From NCBI RefSeq assembly GCF_004217335.1, contig NZ_SHMP01000003.1, positions 1,116,001-1,180,000 on the forward strand: DNA of 64,000 nucleotides, given 5' to 3'. Position 1 is the first letter of the stretch. Each line of letters starts with the position of its first letter. This stretch comes from Natrinema hispanicum (lineage in GTDB: Archaea > Halobacteriota > Halobacteria > Halobacteriales > Natrialbaceae). Under the pieces are notes generated by a model, which made no database searches, was not told where the DNA came from, and worked only from the letters and a program-made list of their open reading frames with translations. Positions 63,816 to 64,000 of this stretch are shown one piece after another. The position numbers and the translations under genes are program-made.

Positions 63816-64000
63816 TTAGTTGTCGTCCTCGCGCCACTTGTGCTCGCATTCGGTACAGATAAAGAAGCGCGTCTCGGACTCGTCGGCCGAGCGGATCTGT
63901 TGCATGTACCAGTAGGCACGGTCGTTGCCACATTCGGGGCAGATGGCGTCGGTTTCGGGCAGCGAGGTCTCCTCGGAGGATTCGATGATCTCGGTGGCTT
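63816..64000 (-). CDS. tfs: Transcription factor S, C-terminal part (truncated by window edge)
   Basis: Sixty residues before the stop are visible, reading [59 protein letters not shown]. This is the TFIIS-type zinc ribbon: CPECGNDRA and CTEC cysteine pairs plus the RSADE acidic loop that inserts into the RNA polymerase channel to trigger transcript cleavage. The N-terminal ribbon lies outside the window. Confidence 0.92.
   Translation of the reverse strand, partial: ATEIIESSEETSLPETDAICPECGNDRAYWYMQQIRSADESETRFFICTECEHKWREDDN

Overview
The window is a chromosomal segment of an extremely halophilic archaeon (class Halobacteria). Evidence: GC-rich DNA with very acidic predicted proteins; 16S, tRNA-Ala(UGC) and 23S genes in haloarchaeal order; a single-subunit archaeal CetZ; aIF5B, Nob1, archaeal NAC, TFS and MptD-type dihydroneopterin aldolase; Azf-type glucose-6-phosphate dehydrogenase; and many genes with a TATA box about 25-30 nt before the start codon, as in leaderless haloarchaeal transcripts. 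A member of the Natrialbales is likely from general resemblance, but I cannot fix the genus.

Layout. 1-21.7 kb is ordinary core genome: a GT2 glycosyltransferase, a SIMPL lipoprotein, carA divergent from an Lrp/AsnC regulator with a palindromic operator, a PAS histidine kinase, PHP and lipid-kinase genes, an IDI-1-like Nudix protein behind an 82-bp palindrome, moaB, a folate cyclo-ligase, the coupled pyrG-guaAB-small protein operon, aIF5B, PRC-barrel/nob1, a CPBP protease and pgi. 21.7-27.6 kb is the rRNA operon: two promoters, 16S, tRNA-Ala, 23S and two tandem 5S genes, each preceded by a half-tRNA-like minihelix. Long processing stems flank 16S and 23S. 27.6-29 kb is AT-richer and gene-poor (PadR regulator, cold-shock protein). 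29-48 kb holds a queuosine-precursor-type transporter, M29 peptidase, azf, mptD, Nudix, GpgS-like glycosyltransferase, a zinc micro-protein, DHH and SDR proteins, a sulfite-oxidase-fold enzyme, cetZ, a coiled-coil protein, ATP-grasp, SppA, DUF373 and a frameshifted dph6-like gene behind a small inverted-repeat element. 48-52 kb has a purN-purH fusion (with a duplicated fragment of its 3' end downstream) divergent from purB, then a pair of half-length EamA transporters. 53-59 kb is a lysine (succinylase DAP) operon: dapA-dapB-dapD-lysA-dapF-dapE. 59-64 kb carries htpX, a NYN protein, a PUA protein, an HD hydrolase, nac-trmI and the 3' end of tfs, which sits beside a nested palindrome.

How the genes work together: purNH and purB act in purine synthesis and guaAB completes GMP; pyrG and carA serve pyrimidines (carA also arginine); the dap/lysA cluster makes lysine; nob1, aIF5B, trmI, nac, tfs and rRNA serve gene expression. 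I see no CRISPR array, provirus or intact transposase. The most unusual signals are the duplicated 5S with tRNA-like leaders, several orphan palindromic elements, the split EamA pair with asymmetric charge, the missing catalytic cysteine in the IDI-like protein, the doubly frameshifted dph6-like gene and the purH 3'-end duplication.
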